Shown here: in pieces, positions 33,134 to 41,548 of the stretch | Numbering within the stretch: position 1 is the first letter of the stretch | Layout of the letters: each line of letters begins with the position of its first letter | Origin: Archangium sp. | Lineage (GTDB): Bacteria > Myxococcota > Myxococcia > Myxococcales > Myxococcaceae | Assembly: GCA_030681645.1 (NCBI GenBank) | Contig: JAUXRX010000019.1 | Span: forward strand, 91,410-155,409 | Reading direction: 5' to 3' | DNA: 64,000 nucleotides | Translations under genes and position numbers: made by a program | Notes under the pieces: model-generated | The model's database searches: none | The model's input: the letters and a program-made list of their open reading frames with translations, nothing else | What the model was told of the DNA's origin: nothing

Positions 33134-34650
33134 TCGACTTCGCGTGTTACGTCGGTCGAGAGCAGACCGGCGTCAAGCACTTCATCCTGAGCGAGTACTT
33201 GCAGCGGTTCGGCATGATCATCGGGAAGTGGGCGTCGGCGATCACCTACGTCGATTGCTTCTCGGGGCCTTGGAAGCAGACTTCCGAGCAACTCCAAGAC
33301 ACCTCGTTCTTCATCGCGTTGCAGGAGTTGCGGAAGGCACGAGACGTGGTTCAGCAGACGTTCGGCCGCCAGCTCAAGCTCCGAGCCTTCTTCGTCGAGA
33401 AGGAGGCGGAGCCGTACGCACAACTCCGTGCCTTCGGCGAGCGCGAGGGAGCGGACGTCGAGATCCAGACCCGAAACTCCCCCCTCGAAGACTGCATCGC
33501 GGACATCGTCAGCTTTGTTCGCGCGGGAGGGCACAAGAACTTCCCCTTCATTTTCATCGACCCCACGGGCTGGACCGGCTTCGGCCTGAATGCCATCGAG
33601 CCCATGCTAAAGCTCAAGCCAGCCGAAGTGCTGATCAACTTCATGACCCAGCACGTTCGCCGCTTGGTCGAGCACCCCGAGGAGGGGCAGCGCGGAACGT
33701 TTGAGGCGCTTTACGGGGCCGAGCGGGCCAACCGCGTTCTGGCGCGCATCAAAGGCAAGGTCGAGATGGACCGCGAAGACATACTGGTCGAGGAGTACAT
33801 GGCCGCGGTTGCTGAGACCGGCGGATTCGATCACACCTCCGCGGCGATCGTGCTCAACCCGAAGATGGACCGAACTCACTTTCATCTCGTGTACGGAACC
33901 CGCAACCTGAAAGGCTTGGAGGTCTTCAAGGGCGCCGAACAAAGGGCGATGGAGGCCATGCAGGAGGCCCGGGCGGACGCGCGAGCGCGCCACGCCGACC
34001 GCAGAACGGGTCAGAGTGCCTTCGAGTTTCGCAACGACGTGCCCCGGCACGACGAGCACTACCAGCAGTTGAGACACCGCTACACCGAGAGTTCGAGGGC
34101 GCGTTTCCTGGCACTGGTGCGATCCCGGCGTCGGGTTGAGTACGAAGCGGCGTACTCTGCGGCGCTGACTCGGCCACTGACCTTCCCCACCGACCTTCGC
34201 GGTTGGGTAGCAGACCTTCGAAACACTGGCGCGATCGGAGTCGAAGGCCTTACGGGCAGTGAGCGCGTTCCCAAACTCGGCGAAGGGCACTTCCTCACGT
34301 GGTTGTGTGCGACGACGCGCGATCAGCTCACTACGATTGTGGAAACTCGTCCGGGAACTGGGCGTACCGAAGGGTCTTCCCCTGGCAGCCCAGGCGGAGC
34401 GCGCGCTCCGGAGGATCTGATCGCGGACCTCCAAAAGGAAGTCGAGCTTCACTACGGCCAGGATGCCGTGTTCGAACTCGTCTTCGCACGGAACTCCGAC
34501 GCTGACGCTCAGCATCAGGTCAACGTCATTGCGAACGGCCGGATTGTGGAATGTAGCGGCCTGTGTGCCAGCGAGGAGGAAGCGGTCCGCGATACGATCT
34601 TCTTGATGCGATCAGTTGCAGCCAAGCTCTTAGCACCCGAAGTTTTCTGA
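33130..34650 (+). CDS. tcmP: Three-Cys-motif partner protein TcmP
   Basis: 506 residues from a GTG at 33130. The N-terminal 280 match the TcmP family: KHFILSEYLQRFGMIIGKW, ITYVDCFSGPW, FFVEKEAEPYAQLRAF and the methyltransferase-like FIFIDPTGWTGFG, then VLINFMTQHVRR. A helical middle region and a C-terminal domain of about 110 residues follow, making it longer than the usual TcmP. TcmP is by definition the neighbour of a three-Cys Gp37/Gp68 protein, as here. Joint action is likely and a link to phage conflict is plausible, but the reaction is unknown. Confidence 0.8.
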   Translation: MIDFACYVGREQTGVKHFILSEYLQRFGMIIGKWASAITYVDCFSGPWKQTSEQLQDTSFFIALQELRKARDVVQQTFGRQLKLRAFFVEKEAEPYAQLRAFGEREGADVEIQTRNSPLEDCIADIVSFVRAGGHKNFPFIFIDPTGWTGFGLNAIEPMLKLKPAEVLINFMTQHVRRLVEHPEEGQRGTFEALYGAERANRVLARIKGKVEMDREDILVEEYMAAVAETGGFDHTSAAIVLNPKMDRTHFHLVYGTRNLKGLEVFKGAEQRAMEAMQEARADARARHADRRTGQSAFEFRNDVPRHDEHYQQLRHRYTESSRARFLALVRSRRRVEYEAAYSAALTRPLTFPTDLRGWVADLRNTGAIGVEGLTGSERVPKLGEGHFLTWLCATTRDQLTTIVETRPGTGRTEGSSPGSPGGARAPEDLIADLQKEVELHYGQDAVFELVFARNSDADAQHQVNVIANGRIVECSGLCASEEEAVRDTIFLMRSVAAKLLAPEVF

Positions 34651-34715
34651 CGAGGCCCGCTGATCACGAGTGGTCGGAGTTCGATCTCGGCAGTCAATTG
34701 CCTGACCGCCATCGC

Positions 34716-35048
34716 TCAGTTGATTTGCGTGTCTTCGGCGGAGTCACCATCCCCGATCCGTGAATCGTTCGTTTGAGCGTCCGACATCTTGGCACACGCT
34801 TCCTCGAATTTACCGACTTCATCTAATACGATCGCAAGGTTGGATGTCGCGTCTGCTTTCGGAAGCCCGAAGTTCGCGGCCAGTGAATTGACCTCCTGTT
34901 TTGGCGTGATGCGTGATTGCCTCTTGGAAGTGGTTCTCAGCGCATCGGCTCGAGTGGAGAGCGCGTTTGCCGATAAATGGCGCCACTGTGACTCGGTCGC
35001 GACGTTTGTGAAGTAAACCAAAGAGTCTGACGGCATCCTGAAGCGCAT
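34716..35048 (-). CDS. Hypothetical protein (110 aa) at island edge
   Basis: Not recognised. From the ATG at 35048 it reads MRFRMPSDSLVYFTNVATES, QWRHLSANALSTRADAL and an acidic helix LDEVGKFEEACAKMSD before a polar tail. Good residues (GNSGRENDARVW) continue upstream of this ATG without a start codon, so the gene may be truncated by the junction at 35122. Low-GC codon use places it in the island. Confidence 0.35.
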   Translation of the reverse strand: MRFRMPSDSLVYFTNVATESQWRHLSANALSTRADALRTTSKRQSRITPKQEVNSLAANFGLPKADATSNLAIVLDEVGKFEEACAKMSDAQTNDSRIGDGDSAEDTQIN

Positions 35049-35122
35049 CCAAACGCGAGCGTCATTCTCGCGCCCGCTATTCCCGAACGAGATGTCTGAA
35101 GGCCCGAGTTTGCCTCCGACAT

Positions 35123-38100
35123 CTACTTCGTGGGGAGCGGAGGAGGCGCAGCCGGCGGCGGCTTCGGAGGCGGTACGCGCCACAGCCCGCCGGTGCTGAA
35201 CGACTTCCACCCCCACTTGAGCCAGGTGAGCAGCGAGAGCGCCATCCACAAGCTCCACGCCAGCATGGCGCCCCGGTACACCAGCATCGGCACCGAGAGC
35301 ACCCACGCCGTCGGGTACTGCTTGTCCGTGCGGTCCATGAACCAGCGCAGCATCGACGCGCTCGAGCCGTTGCCGCGCACCTGCATCTCGGGCTGACCGA
35401 GCAGGCCCTCGTAGACCGACGCGCCCAGAATGATCAGCGCGATGAACGTCACGCCCACCACCGCGAGCTGACGCAGGTTGAACCAGCCCGAGGTGAGCTC
35501 AGGCGTCCTCGCGCGCCACCCGAGGAACAGCAGCCACCCGAACACGAAGCCGATCGCCGGAATCGGCACCTGGCTGAGGCCCAGCGCCAGCAGCACCCAC
35601 CGCAGGGTGGACAGCGGCGTCAGCTTCGTGCGCGAGAGCGCGATGCTCACCACCAGCAGCACCAGCAGGAAGCTCCAGAACAACACCGCGGGGCCCAGGC
35701 CGGGGCCGCGCACCAGCAGCACCCAGCGGTCCCTGGGCACGTTCACCTCGATGTCTGCGTTGACGGTGGGCGTGCCCACGTCGATGGCCGGCGTCGTCCA
35801 CGTCGTGCCCATGCTGGTGGTCTCACGCCACGTCAGCACCACCGACTGCGAGCCGGGCACGAGCGGGATGTTCACCGTCTGCCCTTCCTGGCGAATCGGC
35901 TGCTGTGAGCCATTGATGGTGACGTTCTGCATCGACGCACCCGGGGGCAGGGTGAACGCATGCAGCCCGCCGCGTGACGAGCGGAAGTTCGCGGTGAACT
36001 TCACGTCGGTCGCCCGCGCGCCCGCGGTGATGGAGAGCGACGACTGGTCGATGGTGAGCGTCTGCCCCTGCAGCGCCTCGGGCCGCAACACCTCGACCGT
36101 CACCTTCTCACCCGGCCACGGCCGCCACTCCGGCATGCGCACGCCGCTCGCGTCCTGCTGGTGCACCACGGGAATTCCGTTCAGCGCCACGTGCCACACC
36201 GGGCTCACGTCGAGCCGCCACACCTCGACCCACGGCAGGCCCTTCGGCGCGGTCAGCTCGAGCGGCGCCTTCGCCTCGAGCACCGAGCTCCACGCCACCT
36301 CGGTCGCGTTCGCGCCCATGTTCACCAGCGCCTTGCCGCCCTGCACGCGCACGTCGCTCGACGTCACCGACTCCCCGATGAGCAGCGGCACCTCGAGCAC
36401 CACCGCATTGCCCACCGGCGTCACGCGCGAGACGCGGGTCTCCACCGTCCACTGCAGGCCGAGCACCAGCGTGCGCTCCACCCTCACGAACGGAGGCAGC
36501 GTGCCCATCTGCAGCGCCGCGCCCTGGCCCTTGTCGTTGGTCGCCTTGCGCGTGAGCTGCAGGTTCTCGTCGGCCACGCCGTCTTCATGCAGGCCATCGA
36601 GCGTCCACCCGTCGAGCTTCGCTTCCACCCGGTACGCCCGCAGCGGCAGCATCACCTGCACCGTGTCGCGCGGAGGCAGCGCGCCCTCGAGCGTCACCTG
36701 GTGCGCGCCCGGAGGCACCGCGAGCCAGAGCGTTCCATCAGGCTCACGACGCAGCCCGCTGGCCGCCTTGCCGTCGAGCAGCACCGTCTCAGGCACCCAC
36801 TGCGCCGCGCTCCCGGGGAGCGGCACCGCAGTCTCCGCACCGGAGAGCACCTCGAGCCGCAGCCGCAGCACCTTCGCGGTCGCCTCCAATTGCAGGCGGG
36901 GAATCGACGCGCAGGACGGCGCGCAGTCGGGCTTCTCCAACAGTCGCGCGCGGAGCTGCTCGAGCAACTCCGTGTCGGGCGCCGCAGGTCCTTCGTCTTC
37001 TCCACCGGCGCGTGCGTTGAAGCCACCGAGTAGGACCAGCAGCAGCGCGGCACCTCTCGCAGCAGCGCCGGGCGGCGTCGGTTTCTCCTCCTCCTCAGGC
37101 GGCGCGACCTTCACCCACTTCTTGAGCGCCGGCGGCCAGAAGTTGCCGGGGAAGCCGAGCACACAGAGCACCAGCAGCCCGAGCAGGAACACGCGCAGGA
37201 ACGCGAGCACCAGGTTGACCGTGGGCCCGAGGAAGAAGAACGAGAGCCTCTGCACCCGCTCCACCGGCCCCGAGAAGCGGATCTGCATCGGGCGCCAGTC
37301 CCACCGCGGCAGCCCGGGGCCCGTCTGCACCGTCGCGTTCTTGTCGTAGTCGCGCACGTTGAAGCTGCGCTTCTTGAAGTTCTGCACCTGCTTCTGCTGC
37401 ACTTGCTTCTGCGGCTCCGCCTTGTCCATCGAGCGCACCAGCGGCATCTGAAACCCGCCCTGCGGCGGGGCGCCGTCGTAGTCGCTCTCGGCCTGGCCCT
37501 GCTCGAACGCCTCCACCGTGCTGCTGCGCGCGTACTGCGCTTCGTTGTCGAGGTTGTATTCGCTCCACGACTTCACCCCGCCCAGCGAGCGGTTGTGCTG
37601 CGCAAGCGCCGGGTACATGCCCTCACGCACGTGCTGCACCGCGAACATCACGGTGATGACCACCAGCGCCGCCCACGCGGCGAAGCGCGTCACCTTGAAG
37701 AGCGACTTGAGCTTCCCCTTCGGCAACACCCGGAACAGCCCCTCGAGCACCAGCACCACCAGCCACGAATACTGCGGCACGTCTTCCTCGAGCCAACCCA
37801 GGCCCAGCGTCACCACCGCGAGCACGCCCCACGGAACGCCGAAGAGCCGCGCCATCGCCACCGCGATGATCAACACCAGGAAGAGATCGAACAGCGTCCA
37901 GCGATCCACCCACGTGCCCGGCACGCTGTCCGCGCCGCTCGCGCTGATCAGCTGCCAGCCCGGCGGGAGCTGCAGCGTGGTGTGCACCGAGTTGAAGTCG
38001 GCGTCCCACGAGACGGCCGACAGGTTGCTGATGTCGCCGGTCAGCCGCGAGTCGGCCTCGAGCGCGAGCCCGCCCTGGCGCAGCTCCACTCCAGACTTGC

Positions 38101-39304
38101 CCGCTGCGTCGAGGCGGGTGATCGATTGATCCGCGCCTGACGTCACCACGCGGCCCAGCTCGGTGCCGGGCAACACGTCGAGGCGCCACGAGCGGTGCAG
38201 CTGCCCGCTCATCTTGTCGCTCACCGTGTAGCCGGTGCCGTCGAAGTCGAGCCAGAGCGTGCGGGTGAGGTTGAGCACGTCGGGCGCGGGCTCGCTGTCG
38301 CCGCGGCGGCGCTCGGTGAGCTTGAGCACGTCCTTCGGGCCCATCGCGTACGCGGGGAAGCCCTTCCACTCGTTGGGCAGCGTGGTCTGCGTCGGGTCGA
38401 CCGCGTTCACCCCTTCCACCAACACCTGCCGCAGCGACGGCCGCGCGTCGAACACCCAGACCTCTTCGCCGTCGACCCACGTGCCTTGCGGATCAGGTCG
38501 CGAGAGCTGGGCGATCGGCCCTTCACCGCGCGCGGTGAGCTGCAGCACCCACGTGCCCGGCCGCACCTGCAGGCGCAGGTGTCCATCAGGCTCCACGCGC
38601 ACCGGCAGGCCGCTGGTGAGCTCCATCGGTACGAAGCCCTCGGGCAGCGCGCGCCCGAAGAGCACCTCGCGGCTGTGGCCGGAGACCTTGAGCGTCAGCT
38701 GCGTCACCAGCGTGAGGGGAATCTCGTCGGTGACCAGGCGGTGCACGTCGACCTCGACGCGGTCCGTCTCTTCCTGCGTCGTCTCGCGCTGCAGGAACAC
38801 GCGGCCTTCCCCATCGCGGTTGGGGATGGCGACCGCCTGGCCCTTCACGCTGAGCGTGAGCAGCCCGGTGTCGGGCGGAATCTCGAGCGCCTCGGGCAGC
38901 GCGTCCCACTCGAAGTCGCCGGTGACGGAGTGCTCACCCGCGCTCAGCAGCACCGTCGGGTTCTCCGAGTCGTCGCTCACCACCACCGCGGGCCGGCCGT
39001 CGACCTGCACGTGCTGCGGCCAACGCTTCGGATCTCCCGGCAGCGGCAGCCACGCGTCGCGGCCGAAGACCTTGAAGGACTGGGTGAAGCGGCCTCCCCT
39101 GTCGTCGAGCGTCAACGCCAATCGGCCCGGCCACGCACAGGCCTTCGTCTCGCTCCCCTGGAGGAAAGGGCACAGCGCGTCCTTCTCGTGGTGCAGCACC
39201 CAGGGCGCCCAGTCCCAGAGGGAAGGAGGGATCGACTCGGGCCGGGGTCCGGCGGCGGACGCGAGGCTGGAGACGAAGGCGACGGCGAGGAGCGCGTGAC
39301 GCAT
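35123..39304 (-). CDS. Very large membrane protein with two beta-rich halves
   Basis: 1393 residues. Signal peptide RHALLAVAFVSSLASAAG, then a beta-rich extracytoplasmic region to about 500, a cluster of transmembrane helices (about 505-600), a charged linker rich in Gln and Lys, and one or two helices near 690. A second beta-rich region (about 770-1200) is followed by a final set of helices and a proline-rich tail. The two beta-rich regions look like an internal duplication: both have PLPG...W-x-P-x-x-V-x-(V/L)-DG-x-A, then (L/V)-x-x-G-x-H-x-V. No enzyme motif is seen. I chose the ATG at 39304 because it gives a proper signal peptide. Pieces of its C-terminal part are copied at 19622 and 22907. 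The family is not recognised. Confidence 0.7.
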   Translation of the reverse strand: MRHALLAVAFVSSLASAAGPRPESIPPSLWDWAPWVLHHEKDALCPFLQGSETKACAWPGRLALTLDDRGGRFTQSFKVFGRDAWLPLPGDPKRWPQHVQVDGRPAVVVSDDSENPTVLLSAGEHSVTGDFEWDALPEALEIPPDTGLLTLSVKGQAVAIPNRDGEGRVFLQRETTQEETDRVEVDVHRLVTDEIPLTLVTQLTLKVSGHSREVLFGRALPEGFVPMELTSGLPVRVEPDGHLRLQVRPGTWVLQLTARGEGPIAQLSRPDPQGTWVDGEEVWVFDARPSLRQVLVEGVNAVDPTQTTLPNEWKGFPAYAMGPKDVLKLTERRRGDSEPAPDVLNLTRTLWLDFDGTGYTVSDKMSGQLHRSWRLDVLPGTELGRVVTSGADQSITRLDAAGKSGVELRQGGLALEADSRLTGDISNLSAVSWDADFNSVHTTLQLPPGWQLISASGADSVPGTWVDRWTLFDLFLVLIIAVAMARLFGVPWGVLAVVTLGLGWLEEDVPQYSWLVVLVLEGLFRVLPKGKLKSLFKVTRFAAWAALVVITVMFAVQHVREGMYPALAQHNRSLGGVKSWSEYNLDNEAQYARSSTVEAFEQGQAESDYDGAPPQGGFQMPLVRSMDKAEPQKQVQQKQVQNFKKRSFNVRDYDKNATVQTGPGLPRWDWRPMQIRFSGPVERVQRLSFFFLGPTVNLVLAFLRVFLLGLLVLCVLGFPGNFWPPALKKWVKVAPPEEEEKPTPPGAAARGAALLLVLLGGFNARAGGEDEGPAAPDTELLEQLRARLLEKPDCAPSCASIPRLQLEATAKVLRLRLEVLSGAETAVPLPGSAAQWVPETVLLDGKAASGLRREPDGTLWLAVPPGAHQVTLEGALPPRDTVQVMLPLRAYRVEAKLDGWTLDGLHEDGVADENLQLTRKATNDKGQGAALQMGTLPPFVRVERTLVLGLQWTVETRVSRVTPVGNAVVLEVPLLIGESVTSSDVRVQGGKALVNMGANATEVAWSSVLEAKAPLELTAPKGLPWVEVWRLDVSPVWHVALNGIPVVHQQDASGVRMPEWRPWPGEKVTVEVLRPEALQGQTLTIDQSSLSITAGARATDVKFTANFRSSRGGLHAFTLPPGASMQNVTINGSQQPIRQEGQTVNIPLVPGSQSVVLTWRETTSMGTTWTTPAIDVGTPTVNADIEVNVPRDRWVLLVRGPGLGPAVLFWSFLLVLLVVSIALSRTKLTPLSTLRWVLLALGLSQVPIPAIGFVFGWLLFLGWRARTPELTSGWFNLRQLAVVGVTFIALIILGASVYEGLLGQPEMQVRGNGSSASMLRWFMDRTDKQYPTAWVLSVPMLVYRGAMLAWSLWMALSLLTWLKWGWKSFSTGGLWRVPPPKPPPAAPPPLPTK

Positions 39305-39453
39305 GTGAGACCCCCACGAGGTGGAACCGGGGCGGAACGTGGCGCGTTTCCCACCCGCGCGCATCAACGCCGCGAGACGGGAAGGCGTTCCTTCCTGCGA
39401 GGCCCGCTCGACCTGTCATCGCCTCGAAGGGACTCTCCGTGCCGGGCGGCCGC

Positions 39454-41337
39454 TCAGAAGGTCTCGAGCTGTCGCGCAGCGGCTGGCGTGGGCGGGACCA
39501 TGTTCACGCCGACGTCTTCTCGCCGGAGGGGACGGGTCTGGCGCTGCGCCTTCGTCGCAGGCGCGGCCCGCGCAGAGAGGCGCGGCTCCAGGCGCGCCCG
39601 CGGACCCTCGGCCGCGGCGCTGGCGCCGTTCACCAACTGGGCCAGTTCGGCCACCATGCTGTTGAGGTCGACGGCCTGCGCCGAGAGCTCCTCGCTGGCC
39701 GAGGCCGACTCCTCTGCGTTGGCGGCGTTCGATTGGGTGATGCGGTCCATCTGGCCCACGGCGGTGTTGATCTGCGCCACGCCGCTGGTCTGCTGCGCGC
39801 TGGCGGTGGCCACGTCGGCCACCAGCCCCGTGATCTGCCGGGCGCCGCTGACGATCTCCGCGAGCGCCGAATTGACCTCGGCGCCGACGGTGGCGCCGGC
39901 CTCCGCGTTCCGCTGAGACTCCTCGATGAGCGCAGCGGTGGTCCTGGCCGCATCCGCGCTGCGCTGCGCCAGGCTGCGCACCTCCTCGGCCACCACGGCG
40001 AAGCCCTTGCCCGAGTCACCGGCACGCGCCGCCTCGACCGCCGCGTTGAGCGCGAGCAGGTTGGTCTGAAAGGCGATCTCGTCGATGGTCTTGACGATCT
40101 TCGCGGTCTCGCTCGCAGAGCCACGGATCTTCTGCATCGCCTCGTTCAAGTTGGCCATGCGGGCCGCGCAGCGCGTCGCCGCCTCCGCGCCGCCTTGCGC
40201 CGAGCTGCTCGCCCTGCCAGCGCTCTCTGCGTTTTGCCGGGTCATCGAGGTGACCTCTTCCAGGGAGCTCGAGACCTCCTCCAGGTTGGACGCCTGCTGG
40301 CTGGCCCCGTTGGCGAGCTGCTGGCTCGAGCTCGACACCTGCCCAGACGCCGACGCGACCTGCTCACCCGCGGCGCTCAGCCCGTCGATGATGCGGTTGA
40401 CGGGCCCGGTGATGCTGCGGGTGACCAGGAAGGACATCAACGAGCCGAGCGCGATCGCGAGCAGGAGACCCAGTGACACCACCGTCGCCACCCGCCCGAG
40501 CTCGCTGGCCACCCGGCTCGCGTCGAGGATCGTCTCGTCGAGCGCGGAGAGCGCGAGGGCCCTCGCGGCGGCCGTGACCTGCGCGGCCGCGAGGGTGCGC
40601 GGCAGGGCCAGGTCGTCGCTGTCGCGCATCGCCTCCTGCACCCGCCTCATCTGCGCCGCGGCGGCCGCGCAGAGCGTCCGGAGCTCGTCCCCGCGCCGCG
40701 AGTCAGCCGCGCTGACGACGCCCAGTGGCTCCAGCTGGACGGCGGCCAGCGCCTCGAGGCCCTGCTCGAGGGCCTTCGCATCGTCGGTGGCCTCGGCTTT
40801 CCAAGCGGCCTCGCGGAGGTGCGTCCCCAGGAGCTTCAACGCCGCGTCGCGCTCAGCGAGCGCGGCCAGCTTCTGCGTCGTCTGTTCCAGCTCTGTGCGC
40901 GCGGCCATCAGCTCGAGCGTGTTGTCCTTCGCCTTCGCCGCCAGGCCCCGGTAGGTCTTCACCAGGTCGTCGAGCCGTGCCACCGACGCGCCGAACGTCG
41001 CCAGTTGATGTTTCAGGACGAGGGCGTCGGCAGCGCGCAGTGACAAGTCGAGTTGAGCCATCGCCGCCGTCCCGGCCTCGTAGTGCCCTGCCTCGCGCGT
41101 GATCTCGTAGATCTGGAGGTGATTCATCGAATCGGTCGCAGCCCGCTCGATCTCGTTGGCGATCCGCACCTGGGGGGCGACCTCCTCGACCAGGTCCGTC
41201 GCTTCCTGCGTCTGAGTGCGCACCTGCACCAGGGTGAATGCGGTCACCAGCGACGTGGTGAGGAGCACCAGGCCAAAGCCTGCGGCCAGCTTCGTTCCCA
41301 GCTTCATGGTCTTGAACATGGCGGCCCAGATGTGCAT
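39454..41337 (-). CDS. Methyl-accepting chemotaxis protein
   Basis: 627 residues: transmembrane helix at about 15-37, a helical periplasmic sensor (about 38-270), a second helix (VVSLGLLLAIALGSLMSFLV), a short HAMP-like region and the long signalling coiled coil. The hairpin tip EIAFQTNLLALNAAVEAARA, then DSGKGFAVVAEEVRSLAQRS, is the hallmark that contacts CheA and CheW. The tail is Pro/Arg-rich without a methylesterase-binding pentapeptide. The ATG at 41337 has GGAGGAA at a good distance. No chemotaxis operon is nearby, so it must work with a remote Che/Frz-like cluster. The ligand is unknown. Confidence 0.93.
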   Translation of the reverse strand: MHIWAAMFKTMKLGTKLAAGFGLVLLTTSLVTAFTLVQVRTQTQEATDLVEEVAPQVRIANEIERAATDSMNHLQIYEITREAGHYEAGTAAMAQLDLSLRAADALVLKHQLATFGASVARLDDLVKTYRGLAAKAKDNTLELMAARTELEQTTQKLAALAERDAALKLLGTHLREAAWKAEATDDAKALEQGLEALAAVQLEPLGVVSAADSRRGDELRTLCAAAAAQMRRVQEAMRDSDDLALPRTLAAAQVTAAARALALSALDETILDASRVASELGRVATVVSLGLLLAIALGSLMSFLVTRSITGPVNRIIDGLSAAGEQVASASGQVSSSSQQLANGASQQASNLEEVSSSLEEVTSMTRQNAESAGRASSSAQGGAEAATRCAARMANLNEAMQKIRGSASETAKIVKTIDEIAFQTNLLALNAAVEAARAGDSGKGFAVVAEEVRSLAQRSADAARTTAALIEESQRNAEAGATVGAEVNSALAEIVSGARQITGLVADVATASAQQTSGVAQINTAVGQMDRITQSNAANAEESASASEELSAQAVDLNSMVAELAQLVNGASAAAEGPRARLEPRLSARAAPATKAQRQTRPLRREDVGVNMVPPTPAAARQLETF

Positions 41338-41360
41338 CCCCCGTTCCTCCGGTGGGTCAG

Positions 41361-41400
41361 TATTTATCAATTAAATCAATATCTTGGCGGCAGCAATAGC
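41361..41400 (-). promoter_or_regulatory. AT-rich promoter region of the chemotaxis receptor gene
   Basis: This is the most AT-rich stretch in its neighbourhood. On the minus strand it contains TTGCTG, then TTGATTTAATTGATAAATA, with TTGAT occurring twice. No hexamer pair has ideal spacing. It lies 24 bases upstream of the start, as expected for a promoter and leader. Confidence 0.35.
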
Positions 41401-41548
41401 TGCGGGCGTGGGTATTCGCTGACGAATGAATGTCAACCGGGTCGCCGCGACCTCAGGTGGTGGGCAGCGCAGCTGGAGCGGCAGTGACGCGGGCAAGGAG
41501 CGAGGCTGTTCCACGGGAGAACGAGTCGCGATCGGCTATCCTCGAACC

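Larger units (their letters stand above)
26660..35122. other. Low-GC accessory island
   Basis: Base composition drops visibly between the pseudogene at 26128 and the stop codon of the gene at 35123. Codons ending in A or T, rare elsewhere, become common. The block holds the NTPase-PRTase gene, two Cys-patterned proteins, an istB remnant, a short orphan frame, the DUF5131/TcmP pair and a small gene. No flanking direct repeats or integrase were found. The right edge coincides with the end of the 1393-residue protein gene. Acquisition by transfer is the likely explanation. Confidence 0.6.

Noticed and set aside
38195..39916. Open frame of 573 codons on the plus strand
   Set aside because: It spans two real minus-strand genes and the gap between them, with Arg/His/Leu-rich nonsense composition.
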